38,921 nucleotides of DNA from Bacteroidota bacterium (GCA_009936825.1 JAACDV010000256.1:1-38921); one strand, 5' to 3'. Shown: positions 26,493 to 34,487, counted from the stretch's first letter. Made by a program: numbers and translations. Notes: generated by a model from the sequence alone, not told the origin.

Positions 26493-26511
26493 TTCCAAAC
26501 TGATTCCATAC
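26490..26511. repeat. degenerate 11-bp duplication across the AEC stop codon
   Basis: CTAATTCCAAA and CTGATTCCATA lie back to back, 9 of 11 bases matching. The first includes the TAA stop of the AEC gene. Weak alone; it repeats the arrangement at the S8 protease, fur and MFS stops. Confidence 0.45.
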
Positions 26512-26544
26512 ATGGCCCCAAGCTAAAGGGACCTAGCTGGCGTA

Positions 26545-26832
26545 TTAGAGAACCGCCATCTTGGTGTTGTCATTCACCGGCTGGGGCATCAGCGCATCAA
26601 AACTAGCTTCCAGATCAGCCATAGCATCATCGGCGTCAAGAACTTCAACTTCACCGCTGCTTTCCAGAATATCAAGAAGGCGGTCTTCCGGTGTTTCTGT
26701 TGATGAATGCAGGACTGTTACAGCAATTACTGCAGCGATGCTGGTCGCTGCCACCTCTTGGGCGGGGGTCCGGGGGATTTGAAACGGAATGACGTGGCAT
26801 TCCGGCCGATCATTTCGGTCAGTCAGTCGCAT
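26545..26832 (-). CDS. small acidic hypothetical protein
   Basis: 95 residues, not recognised. The first ~25 residues are basic/polar (MRLTDRNDRPECHVIPFQ), followed by a short alanine/valine-rich hydrophobic stretch (EVAATSIAAVIAVTVL, ~29-44) and an acidic helix-like half (EDRLLDILES, DADDAMADLEASFDALM). It ends in NDNTKMAVL. The hydrophobic stretch is short for a membrane anchor. GGAG lies 7-9 bases before ATG 26832, and a long unexplained upstream region could carry its promoter. It is in an antisense-free gap between the AEC gene and the secreted repeat protein. Coding is plausible because the open frame, start site and composition agree, but no homologue is recognised. Confidence 0.5.
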   Translation of the reverse strand: MRLTDRNDRPECHVIPFQIPRTPAQEVAATSIAAVIAVTVLHSSTETPEDRLLDILESSGEVEVLDADDAMADLEASFDALMPQPVNDNTKMAVL

Positions 26833-26994
26833 GCTGGCGCTCCATTGACGGTGTCGAAGGAAGACGATTTCAGGGGGGTCGTATGGGCAGCTAACGCCGA
26901 ATCACAATCGGGGCGGGGACCGGATATTGCGGATAAAAACCACCCCTGGGCGCTTGTGCGCGGGCTATCAACACTTAGGTGCAATAACTTATTT

Positions 26995-27016
26995 TCCATA
27001 CTATATATAGTTTGGA
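26995..27016. promoter_or_regulatory. 22-bp near-perfect palindrome
   Basis: The left half TCCATACTATA and right half TATAGTTTGGA are reverse complements except for one symmetric position; the central 12 bases are a perfect palindrome. It lies about 165 bp upstream of the small acidic gene. It could be a dimeric regulator site overlapping a TATA-like -10 box, or a recognition site of another kind. Confidence 0.5.
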
Positions 27017-27109
27017 CTGAAAGAGATTCTCTGCAAAGCAAAAAATGAATTACACCCCAAAAAAAGCGTTGATATCACTCTAAACTAGATTATTTTTACA
27101 GATCAAATC

Positions 27110-27138
27110 AAAAAAAAGGGACCAATCTTGGCCCCCTT
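27110..27138 (-). terminator. intrinsic terminator of the secreted repeat protein gene
   Basis: On the minus strand AAGGGGGCCA pairs with TGGTCCCTT (five pairs, a G-U and a bulged G, then CCA/TGG) around a short loop and is followed by a run of eight T. It lies about 50 bp after the stop at 27188. Confidence 0.8.
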
Positions 27139-27187
27139 CTTTGAATTTTACGGGTGAATTTTGCTAGCTAAAGTAAAGCTGCGGCAA

Positions 27188-28396
27188 TCAGCCACCAACA
27201 CGCCGGACAAAGATTGTTCCGGCCGGTTTATTGTTGACGTTCTGGATAGTGTTTGTCGCCTGACTAAAAATCACCGTTTCCACACCAAAGCTATCAACAA
27301 CCGCCACGCGGGCCCTTATTTGTTTATTTACCAGCAGTTGCGACAGGGCCAACTGGGTTGAACCAGCGGTTTCAATAACACGCCAGTTACGACCGTCAGT
27401 CGATGATTCCCAGCCAATGGACATGCTGGCAATACCGTCCTCGTCGGACACACCTTGCGTGCTGACCAGAATGGTTTCGCCCTCGGTCGGTTTGCCAGTG
27501 AGCAGAACTTCACCTTGAACCGGATCATCAACGTTCTTTACGGTCTCAGATGGACTGGTAACCAAAAGCTCTTTGGTGCCGTGGCCATCTATGTAGGAGA
27601 CAACAGCACGATAGGAATAGCCTACATGCTCTTGTGCCAGTTGCAGAACCTCACCGTTGATATCCGGGAATGCCTGCCATTCGGTTTTGGTGCTTGACCG
27701 CTGCCAGATAATACTAAAATTACCAAGGCCGTCTTCATCCGAGATCATGCTGGTATCAACGACCAGCGCATCTTCTTCCATCGCCGCGCCGACAAGTTGT
27801 GGTGCGCCGTTCGGTTTATCGTTCACGTTTTGAACGGGACTAGAGGGCGGGCTCATGATGGTTTCAAGGTTGCCCTGCCCATCAACATAGGAAAGTTGCA
27901 CTCGAAGCTGGCGGTTAACATGGTGCTGACGCGGGGTGAAGGATTGACGAATTTCACCTGACAGGTTGGACCATGCGGCCCCATCATCGGAGATTTGCCA
28001 CTGAACCTGCATACTGCCGACGCCGTCACCATCCACAACGGATGACGCATCAATGATCAGCGGATCATCTTCGATTGCGATAAACGAGCCAGCGGCAGCA
28101 CCGCCATCATCGCCGCTTCCTCCCGCGCCGGAATTTCCCGCGCCGGAATTTGATGCCGAAGAGGCCGTTGTCTCGGATGTACCTGTCGCAGAGGTGTCGG
28201 TGGTAGCTTGGGCAGTTACTGTTGTGTCTGAAGAAGTAGAGATATCGTTTTGTGCTCCCGACGAAGCTGTTCCCGAAGAAGCAGATTCAGAAGAAGCTGA
28301 TGTCTCATCTGTGGATGTTGGCAAGCCGCCTGCAAAAGCAGCGGTGCCTGCTGTTAGGACTGACCCAACAATCATATAGGCCCAAAGTCGGCGCAT
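27188..28396 (-). CDS. secreted protein with three degenerate ~90-residue Ig/cadherin-like repeats
   Basis: 402 residues. A signal peptide is clear (MRRLWAYMIVGSVLTAGTAAFA, cleavage after AFA at ~22). Residues ~25-103 are a Ser/Thr/Ala/Gly-rich linker. Three related repeats follow at ~104-192, ~197-290 and ~295-388. Each has a D-E/G-D-G-x-G/A motif, a W-x-x-S core, an R-x-x-V-x-x-x-D-x-x-G segment and a closing QNVND/KNVDD/QNVNN. The protein ends 12 residues into what looks like a fourth unit (KPAGTIFVRRVGG). The repeat style resembles calcium-binding Ig-like/cadherin-like units of large RTX adhesins. It is exported to the periplasm or surface; function unknown. A terminator follows; no partner gene is obvious. 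Confidence 0.8.
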   Translation of the reverse strand: MRRLWAYMIVGSVLTAGTAAFAGGLPTSTDETSASSESASSGTASSGAQNDISTSSDTTVTAQATTDTSATGTSETTASSASNSGAGNSGAGGSGDDGGAAAGSFIAIEDDPLIIDASSVVDGDGVGSMQVQWQISDDGAAWSNLSGEIRQSFTPRQHHVNRQLRVQLSYVDGQGNLETIMSPPSSPVQNVNDKPNGAPQLVGAAMEEDALVVDTSMISDEDGLGNFSIIWQRSSTKTEWQAFPDINGEVLQLAQEHVGYSYRAVVSYIDGHGTKELLVTSPSETVKNVDDPVQGEVLLTGKPTEGETILVSTQGVSDEDGIASMSIGWESSTDGRNWRVIETAGSTQLALSQLLVNKQIRARVAVVDSFGVETVIFSQATNTIQNVNNKPAGTIFVRRVGG

Positions 28397-28805
28397 TACC
28401 CCTGACCCCCTACTTTAAATAAAAGTCGGCAATTGGATGCCGGACCATCAATAACGAAACTTACTAACGTGGTCATAAAGTATGAACACCTTGTTAACGT
28501 AAACTACAGCCATCAGAAAATCACCCAAAATCACGTCAATGTCTAGTGTTTATATATATTTATCGGAATTCTAGGGTGCAACACGGCTCTAGGTCATCCC
28601 GTTATTAACGGCAAAATTCTCGCTGATGTTACTCTGCAAGCCAGTTTTCCGAGCGTTTCTCTAAATTATTTACTGTGATAAATATATAAGATTACGATTC
28701 GATTACGGCAAGAGTTTTGAAAAAAATCATATCAACCAGAAACTTGAATGCCTTTAACCCGGATTTAGTCAGAATATAGTCAAATGTTTGGTGAAGAAAT
28801 TTCGC
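28397..28805. other. divergent AT-rich spacer (about 410 bp)
   Basis: It separates the secreted repeat protein (minus) from the HELLH protein (plus) and should hold both promoters. It is markedly more AT-rich than neighbouring genes. CGGCA...TGCCG pairs near 28426-28441, and a perfect 13-base palindrome CCGTTATTAACGG lies at 28599-28611. GATTACG occurs twice near 28690-28710. No gene or RNA family recognised. Confidence 0.5.
28599..28611. promoter_or_regulatory. 13-base perfect palindrome in divergent spacer
   Basis: CCGTTA-T-TAACGG is self-complementary around a single base, midway between two divergent genes. There is no T-run after it. Possible regulator site; it may be chance. Confidence 0.3.
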
Positions 28806-29801
28806 ATGATTGAAGTAAATTCCATCGACGCAAAGGCTGGCGAAGTCGAACTTGTTGTATTAGCAACTAATTATGTGGCGGCACGGCTGTTTACACCCCG
28901 CCAGCATAAAGTGCTTGATGTCATTATTGATCTGACAAGCAAACCCGTCCGCGTTCCGTTAACGCGCAAAATGCTAACCCCGACAAAAACCGCTTTTGGC
29001 AGAAAAATGCCGCATCTTTTCGAAATGACGGTGTCTTCGGCAGCCGGTATTCGCGATGCCGCCGAAGTGATTGCGCATGAGCTTTTGCATATCTCGCAGG
29101 TAGTGAATGGCAGGCTGTGTCTGTCGTCGCAGGTAACACAGATCAATGGCAGAAAAAGAAAGGTCGATATAGCGCGTTGGATGGGCGGCAAGCCGGTGAT
29201 GATTGATGCGCTTGCGTGGCATAACCGCCCTTGGGAAGTTGAGGCTTGTCAGTGGCAACAAGCGCTTGTCAGGGAATTTCTGTTGATGTCGACGGGCGCT
29301 GTTTTTGATCAACCCCTACAAAAGCCAGCACCGAAAAAGCTGGCGCTTTATGAGGTTGCGGTCAGTATGCCGGCGCTCGGAACGCTGCCAACCCCTGATG
29401 CCACACATAAAGGCGAGCCAGATTTCTCGTCAGTCGATAATGGATCAAAAATATTAGAGAGTAATGGGGCATCAATCAATGCCATCATCGGCAACGGCCT
29501 TGATGTATCGCGTAATATTGATCTTCGGGATGATTCGGATGCGCTGCCTATTTTTGATGAAGCCGGACCAGCACCCGATCCGGATATTTTGAGCGATGAC
29601 GATATTGAACAAATTTTCGCGCTCGAAGCCCGGCGCATTCAAAAAACGGCTGATGGCATGGCTGATCATGATATCGGGGCCGATGGGCGGGACAGTCAAA
29701 TTGCGGTTGATGTGCCCGGAATGGAAGTGCCGCGCCTTCTTGCCCGAGGCGCTGTATCAGCCAAGATGTCGGATCTTCGCTCGCGCGGGCTGGCAAGTTA
29801 G
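28806..29801 (+). CDS. putative zinc metallopeptidase (HELLH) with long disordered acidic tail
   Basis: 331 residues from ATG 28806; TTG 28788 and GTG 28791 lie just upstream in frame. GGTGAAG is about 9 bases before the ATG. The gluzincin/SprT-like motif AEVIAHELLHISQ places H91-E92-x-x-H95, and RPWEVEACQW (~142-150) supplies a likely third ligand Glu. The arrangement resembles small cytoplasmic putative metallopeptidases. Residues 1-160 form the folded part. Residues ~170-331 are Asp/Pro/Gly/Ser-rich and probably disordered, with an acidic patch DPDILSDDDIEQIF and a basic end. No signal peptide. I do not recognise a named family, and the tail is unusual. It stands alone between the divergent spacer and psd. 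Confidence 0.72.
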   Translation: MIEVNSIDAKAGEVELVVLATNYVAARLFTPRQHKVLDVIIDLTSKPVRVPLTRKMLTPTKTAFGRKMPHLFEMTVSSAAGIRDAAEVIAHELLHISQVVNGRLCLSSQVTQINGRKRKVDIARWMGGKPVMIDALAWHNRPWEVEACQWQQALVREFLLMSTGAVFDQPLQKPAPKKLALYEVAVSMPALGTLPTPDATHKGEPDFSSVDNGSKILESNGASINAIIGNGLDVSRNIDLRDDSDALPIFDEAGPAPDPDILSDDDIEQIFALEARRIQKTADGMADHDIGADGRDSQIAVDVPGMEVPRLLARGAVSAKMSDLRSRGLAS

Positions 29802-29893
29802 GGGATATCTCCCTATTTTTAACAGATGATTTTCTGACAGGTTGTGGGTAAGCTGACCTCGACTATTCTTTTGATTTTGCGAAAGCTCACAGA

Positions 29894-30601
29894 ATGAACA
29901 TTTATAAGGCGATCACCGAAGAGGTGTTGGTCCCTATCCATCCTGCCGGGTGGCCCTTTATTTTTATTTTCGTTCTGGTCAGCCTGCTGATTTCGGCATT
30001 CTGGACGCCGTTTATCATGCCGGGAACGTTGCTCAGCTTGTGGTGCGTCTATTTCTTTCGCAATCCGGTGCGAACGACGCCAGTCACCGACAATCTGGTC
30101 ATTGCACCAGCGGATGGCAGGGTTTTGAGCATTGGTCCGGCGCCAGCGCCAAGCGACCTCGATCTTCCCGAAGGCGAGTGGCGGCGCATCGCCATTTTTA
30201 TGAATGTGTTTGACACGCATGTGAACCGCGCACCTGTCTCTGGGCAAATTACGGCCACCAGCTATCACGCCGGCCAGTTCGTCAACGCCAATCTGGATAA
30301 GGCAGCAGAGGCGAATGAACGGCAGAATATCGTAATGACAACGAACAATGGTCAGGCCATTGGGGTTGTTCAGATTGCCGGGTTGGTGGCGCGGCGCATC
30401 CTGCTAGAGGCGTCGCTCGGCGATCAGCTGGCCGTTGGTCAGCAATTTGGAATTATCCGGTTTGGTAGCCGGGTTGATGTTTGGATTCCGGCATCCACTC
30501 CGGTTCTTGTGCTTGTGGGTCAGCGCACTGTCGCAGGTGAAACGGTGATTGCCGATTTGTCGGGCGTGGCGGTTGAATCGCAGCTTTCGAGGCAAAGCTG
30601 A
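29894..30601 (+). CDS. psd: phosphatidylserine decarboxylase (short, PSD-related form)
   Basis: 235 residues, the short form common in alphaproteobacteria. Two hydrophobic segments occupy ~20-55. APADGRV, FMNVFDTHVNRAP and YHAGQFVNANLDKA are family blocks. RFGSRVD holds the Gly191-Ser192 bond that self-cleaves to create the pyruvoyl cofactor. It makes phosphatidylethanolamine from phosphatidylserine at the inner membrane. Its TGA stop overlaps the ATG of pssA, the preceding enzyme of the pathway. Confidence 0.95.
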   Translation: MNIYKAITEEVLVPIHPAGWPFIFIFVLVSLLISAFWTPFIMPGTLLSLWCVYFFRNPVRTTPVTDNLVIAPADGRVLSIGPAPAPSDLDLPEGEWRRIAIFMNVFDTHVNRAPVSGQITATSYHAGQFVNANLDKAAEANERQNIVMTTNNGQAIGVVQIAGLVARRILLEASLGDQLAVGQQFGIIRFGSRVDVWIPASTPVLVLVGQRTVAGETVIADLSGVAVESQLSRQS

Positions 30602-31353
30602 TGGCCGCAAACCGCCGGGGAAAGCGCCGGTTCCGGTCAGTTTCCATTTTCTGGTTGCTGCCCAATATTCTAACCGTCGCCGGGCTTGTCTGCGGATTGA
30701 CGGCGCTTCGCTTCGCCCTTGATGGCCGGTGGTCGGGCGTGATCGGTTTGATCGTTCTGGCGGCGGTTTTTGATGCGCTTGACGGACGCACGGCACGACG
30801 GTTCAAGACCTCGTCGGCATTTGGTGCCGCTTTGGACAGCCTGAGTGATCTGGTTGTTTTCGGGGTTGTTCCGGCATTGTGTTTGTATTTGTGGGCCTTG
30901 CAGGATTCGGGCAATTTGGCATGGTGGGCGACGTTGTTCTACGCCGTTGCCATTGCGTTGCGGCTGGCACGGTTTGATTCCGAGCTTCGCGATCCGCCCG
31001 AACATTCAAAGAATTATTTCACCGGAGTACCGGCACCTGCCGCTGGATTTTTGGTTTTGGTGCCAATTTGTGTTGATCTTGAATTCGGGATTACCTGGGC
31101 GCGGGAGGCCACATATGTTTCGGTTTGGTTGGTGATGATTGGGGCGCTGGCGGTATCTGCGCTTCCAACATTTGCCGGCAAGCGGTTAAAGTTGCCCGTT
31201 GGTACCGTATTACCGGTATTGGCGGCAGGATCGGTGCTGATTGCGGGGGCGTTTGTTCAGCCATGGCTAACCTATCTTGTGCTGGCAGGCAGCTATGTGA
31301 TCAGTCTTCCTATCGCGGTTATCCGGGTTTATCGCAGCGTGCCATCTGCTTAA
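30601..31353 (+). CDS. pssA: CDP-diacylglycerol-serine O-phosphatidyltransferase
   Basis: 250 residues, multiple membrane segments. The CDP-alcohol phosphotransferase motif is complete: D58, D61-G62, A65-R66, G75, D79, D83 in DALDGRTARR...FGAALDSLSD. It makes phosphatidylserine from CDP-diacylglycerol and serine. The start codon overlaps the psd stop by one base (TGATG), so the two enzymes of phosphatidylethanolamine synthesis are translationally coupled. Confidence 0.95.
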   Translation: MAANRRGKRRFRSVSIFWLLPNILTVAGLVCGLTALRFALDGRWSGVIGLIVLAAVFDALDGRTARRFKTSSAFGAALDSLSDLVVFGVVPALCLYLWALQDSGNLAWWATLFYAVAIALRLARFDSELRDPPEHSKNYFTGVPAPAAGFLVLVPICVDLEFGITWAREATYVSVWLVMIGALAVSALPTFAGKRLKLPVGTVLPVLAAGSVLIAGAFVQPWLTYLVLAGSYVISLPIAVIRVYRSVPSA

Positions 31354-31532
31354 ACAGGTGATAGATTGATGTATCCCGCGTTTGGGCTCTTATTTACGGG
31401 GATTTCGGGCGTCGCGTTTTCACCGAGGCTTTTCTTGCAGTTTCGCTTTTGAAAAGGCAGAATGCGTGAGTTAATCTGAAGAGGTGTCATAATCCTTTCG
31501 TGACTACTGGCACGCACTCGAGTATCTTCCGC

Positions 31533-31557
31533 CGGAATTTATTCCGACATTATGTCG
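31533..31557. promoter_or_regulatory. two overlapping palindromes just upstream of fur
   Basis: CGGAATTTATTCCG (31533-31546) is a perfect palindrome with a 2-base centre. CGACATTATGTCG (31545-31557) is a perfect palindrome around one base; they share CG. They lie 20-44 bp before the fur/mur start, where an autoregulatory site would be expected. The second could also fold as a stem in the mRNA. Confidence 0.5.
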
Positions 31558-31576
31558 CGATTTTATTAGGGGCCCC

Positions 31577-31984
31577 ATGTCCAAGAATTTGCTGCAAAAC
31601 TGTCTTAGTAGAGGCATCCGTATGACCAGCCAGCGCCAGATTATCATTGGCGTTATAGGCGATGCTGAAGACCATCCGGATGTTGATGAGTTGTATCGGC
31701 GCGCTGTTGCCGAGGATAATACAATCTCAATCGCCACCGTCTATCGTACCGTGAAGCTTCTTGAGGAAGCCGGTGTTATTGACCGGCTGGAATTTGGTGA
31801 TGGACGGGCGCGCTACGAAGAATCAGGCCAGCATCATGAACATCTTGTTGATGTTGAGTCGGGTGAAGTAATCGAATTTTATCATGCGGAACTAGAGGCG
31901 TTGAAAGAGCAAATTGCCCGCGAGATGGGCTATGAGCTTGTCGATCATCGGCTTGAGTTGTTTGGACGCAAACTTCCCTCCTGA
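31577..31984 (+). CDS. fur: Fur-family metal-responsive repressor (alphaproteobacterial Fur/Mur type)
   Basis: 135 residues. The N-terminal winged helix includes RMTSQRQIIIGVIGDAEDHPDVDELY and SIATVYRTVKLLEEAGVI. The dimer/metal domain contains GDGRARYEESGQHHEHLVDVESGEVIEF and ends LVDHRLELFGRKL. The structural CxxC zinc pairs of gamma-proteobacterial Fur are absent, and the overall pattern follows alphaproteobacterial Fur, many of which act as Mur and sense manganese. Irr is unlikely since its haem motif is missing. AGGGG precedes ATG 31577. Its stop codon lies in a perfect 13-bp tandem duplication. Confidence 0.92.
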   Translation: MSKNLLQNCLSRGIRMTSQRQIIIGVIGDAEDHPDVDELYRRAVAEDNTISIATVYRTVKLLEEAGVIDRLEFGDGRARYEESGQHHEHLVDVESGEVIEFYHAELEALKEQIAREMGYELVDHRLELFGRKLPS

Positions 31985-32001
31985 CATACCCTCCTGACAT
32001 A
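31976..32001. repeat. perfect 13-bp tandem duplication across the fur stop codon
   Basis: CCCTCCTGACATA occupies 31976-31988 and 31989-32001 without a mismatch. The first copy encodes the last Pro-Ser and stop of fur. Confidence 0.95.
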
Positions 32002-32050
32002 ATTGCCGCAGTCAGGTGGCCTCGTATCACAACAATCCCTAGGCAAACCA

Positions 32051-32105
32051 AAAATATCTGGCCCAAAATACCTGGCCCAAAATATCTGGCCCAAAATATC
32101 TGGCC
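32051..32105. repeat. four tandem 14-bp units
   Basis: AAAATATCTGGCCC at 32051-32064, then one copy with a single C change, then an exact copy, then a copy lacking the last base. It lies in the fur-MFS spacer, about 75 bp before the MFS start. The unit resembles the 15-bp GGGCCAAAATATTCCG unit in the XRE-cupin gene 30 kb away. The units have no internal hairpin of note. Confidence 0.93.
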
Positions 32106-32179
32106 AAGTTAACCAGCCTTGGTTGGAGCTCGCTGGCCTGATATCAACACTGTTGGTAATAACCTTAAGGTGAATTGTT

Positions 32180-33388
32180 GTGGATGAAAAACAACAAAAG
32201 CTGAACGTGCTCCGGCTTGCCGCGGCGCAGGCGCTGTCCATGACATCGATGAATGTCAATATCATCAATACAGCGCTGGTTGGGGTGTTGCTGGCCCCGG
32301 TGCCGTGGCTGGCGACATTGCCGTTATCCCTGCAATTCGTGACCATGATGATGGTTACGCTTCCCGCATCGCTGTTGATGGGGCGGTTTGGGCGGCGACC
32401 TGTTTTTATCGCTGGGGTACTGATTAGCTGTCTTTCGACCTTGTGTCTTGCCGCCGCCATTATACTGGATAATTTTTTCGTGTTTTGTGCTGGGGGCTCG
32501 GGGCTGGGGGTGGCGCTGGGAATTGCCAGCTATTATCGCTATGCTGCGGCTGATGGCATTGCTGAAAAACATCGCCCGAAAGCTATTTCCTATGTTCTGG
32601 CGGGCGGCTTGGCGGCGGCACTTTTCGGTCCTGAAATTTCCCGCCGTACTGTCGAGCTGATGCCAGACGCGCTGTATGCAGGATGCTTTCTGGTTGTTGC
32701 AGTGGTGCAGCTGACCTCGGTGTTCTTCTTGGCCGGGCTAAAGATTGAGAAACCCGACATTGAAAAAGAGGGGGGAGGTCGCCCGATTGGAGTGTTTTTG
32801 CGGATGCCCGTCTTTGTCGTTGGGATGTGCTGTAATGCTATTGGTTACGCGATGATGAGTTATCTTATGACTGCATCACCGTTGCAGGTGGTGAATATTG
32901 CCAAGCTGGGCAATTCTGCGAATGCCACAATTATCCAATGGCATGTGGTGGCGATGTTTCTGCCATCGTTCTTTACCGGCAATCTAATCAGCCGGTTTGG
33001 TGCGTCTAAAGTCTTATGGGTAGGGCTGGCAGCCTATGTCATTACCATTGTCATTTCGCTCAATGCGAGTGGGTTTTGGGCAAATGGGTTTTGGCCCTAT
33101 TGGTGGACGTTGTTGATGCTGGGGCTGGGGTGGAACATTTTTTATGTTGGCGGCAGCTCGCTGGTAGCACAAGTGGCCGAACCTGTGGAGCGGGGGCGCG
33201 TTCAAGGCTTGTCCAACCTTGTAACAACAGCAACTGTGGCTGCCGCCTCATTAAGCGCCGGGGCCATCCATAGCCAGCTAGGCTGGTATGCAATGAGCCT
33301 TGCTGCCATTCTGCCGTTAGCAGTGTTGGCGGCGGCCCTAATCTGGCTAGCGGTATCATTGCGCTCGCCCAGCCCCCGACCCGCCTAA
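32180..33388 (+). CDS. MFS transporter
   Basis: 402 residues, about 12 membrane segments. The loop 2-3 motif MGRFGRRPVF is the classic MFS signature, and a similar NLISRFGASKVLW occurs in the second half. The substrate is unknown. The start is GTG 32180 with AAGGTG 8 bases upstream. The ending ...PSPRPA-stop lies in a 14-bp tandem duplication (33378-33419). Confidence 0.88.
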   Translation: MDEKQQKLNVLRLAAAQALSMTSMNVNIINTALVGVLLAPVPWLATLPLSLQFVTMMMVTLPASLLMGRFGRRPVFIAGVLISCLSTLCLAAAIILDNFFVFCAGGSGLGVALGIASYYRYAAADGIAEKHRPKAISYVLAGGLAAALFGPEISRRTVELMPDALYAGCFLVVAVVQLTSVFFLAGLKIEKPDIEKEGGGRPIGVFLRMPVFVVGMCCNAIGYAMMSYLMTASPLQVVNIAKLGNSANATIIQWHVVAMFLPSFFTGNLISRFGASKVLWVGLAAYVITIVISLNASGFWANGFWPYWWTLLMLGLGWNIFYVGGSSLVAQVAEPVERGRVQGLSNLVTTATVAAASLSAGAIHSQLGWYAMSLAAILPLAVLAAALIWLAVSLRSPSPRPA

Positions 33389-33419
33389 CACGACCCGCCT
33401 AACACGACCGGCCTACTAA
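33378..33419. repeat. 14-bp tandem duplication (x3) across the MFS stop codon
   Basis: GACCCGCCTAACAC occurs at 33378-33391 and exactly again at 33392-33405; a third, decayed copy occupies 33406-33419. The TAA stop of the MFS gene (33386-33388) is inside the first unit. Confidence 0.93.
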
Positions 33420-33455
33420 GGTTCGGCTCACGGGTAGCGTCGTCTGGCGGGAAGA

Positions 33456-34487
33456 TTAGCCGCCGGTAACGCTCATATGGCGGCTGACGGCTGGGTCGCT
33501 ATTATGCCGGTCAATGATAAAATCATGTCCCTTGGGTTTGCGGCCGATGGCCTCGACGATGGCATCATCCAGTCCGGCCTCACCGCCATCGCGCAGGGCA
33601 CGGCGCAGGTCGGCTTTGTCGTCTTGTCCAAGACACATATAAAGCTCGCCGGTGCAGGTCACCCGCACACGGTTACAGCTTTCACAAAAATTATGCGTTA
33701 GCGGCGTAATAAAGCCCAGCTTGCGCCCGGTTTCTTCAATTTTGACATAGCGCGCCGGCCCACCAGTCCGAAAAGGAATGTCGGTCAGAGTAAAGCGTTT
33801 CGCCAGATCAGCGCGAACCCGCGATAAAGGCAGGTATTGATCCAGCCGGTTTTCATTCCCGATATCGCCCATCGGCATTACTTCGATAATTGTCATATCA
33901 AAGCCTTCATCGCCGCACCAGCTCAGCATATCGCCAAGCTCGTCATCGTTCACGCCGCGCAGCGCGACCGCGTTGATCTTGACATCCAGACCGGCAGATT
34001 GCGCCGCGCGCAGCCCGTCCAAAACCTTGTTCAAATCACCCCAGCGGGTGATTGCCCGGAATTTATCCTCATCCAGAGTATCGAGCGAGATATTCACCCG
34101 CCGCACACCTGCATTCGCCAGATCATCGGCCATTTTTGACAGCTGGCTGCCATTTGTGGTGATTGTCAGCTCATCGAGAATGCCCGACTTAACGTCAGCG
34201 CCCAAATTGTTGATCAGCTGCATGATGTTGCGCCGGACAAGGGGTTCACCGCCGGTCAAACGGATTTTCCGGACACCTGCCGCCATGAATCTGCGGCATA
34301 AAACCTCAAGCTCTTCAAGCGATAACAAATCAGCCTTTGGCAGAAACGTCATCTCTTCGGACATGCAGTACACGCACCGGAAGTCACAGCGGTCGGTAAC
34401 AGACACGCGCAGATAATCGACCACCCGGCCAAAGGGGTCAATCAGCGGGGCAGCGGGCGTTTGTGGTGGAACTTCGATTACAGACAT
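33456..34487 (-). CDS. moaA: GTP 3',8-cyclase MoaA
   Basis: 343 residues. The radical-SAM cluster motif C34-x3-C38-x2-C41 lies in [22 protein letters not shown] follows, and the second, C-terminal cluster is in [19 protein letters not shown]. The protein ends VTGG, the conserved C-terminal Gly-Gly needed for activity. First step of molybdenum cofactor synthesis. No other moa gene is in the window. Its ATG (34485-34487) is duplicated by a 13-bp tandem repeat, which places a second out-of-frame ATG 13 bases upstream. Confidence 0.95.
   Translation of the reverse strand: MSVIEVPPQTPAAPLIDPFGRVVDYLRVSVTDRCDFRCVYCMSEEMTFLPKADLLSLEELEVLCRRFMAAGVRKIRLTGGEPLVRRNIMQLINNLGADVKSGILDELTITTNGSQLSKMADDLANAGVRRVNISLDTLDEDKFRAITRWGDLNKVLDGLRAAQSAGLDVKINAVALRGVNDDELGDMLSWCGDEGFDMTIIEVMPMGDIGNENRLDQYLPLSRVRADLAKRFTLTDIPFRTGGPARYVKIEETGRKLGFITPLTHNFCESCNRVRVTCTGELYMCLGQDDKADLRRALRDGGEAGLDDAIVEAIGRKPKGHDFIIDRHNSDPAVSRHMSVTGG

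Larger units (their letters stand above)
26833..27187. other. 355-bp spacer upstream of the small acidic gene
   Basis: On the minus strand it is the leader of the 95-residue gene. It contains a near-perfect 22-bp palindrome (26995-27016), AT-rich sequence around it that could hold a promoter, and the terminator of the secreted repeat protein gene (27110-27138). Plus-strand open frames here look like chance. Confidence 0.6.

Noticed and set aside
26707..27048. 113-codon plus-strand frame antisense to the small acidic gene
   Set aside because: No ribosome site, no domain, and it crosses the palindrome region; composition looks random.
32051..32105. CRISPR array
   Set aside because: Repeats are 14 bp and contiguous, without unique spacers, and no cas genes are present.
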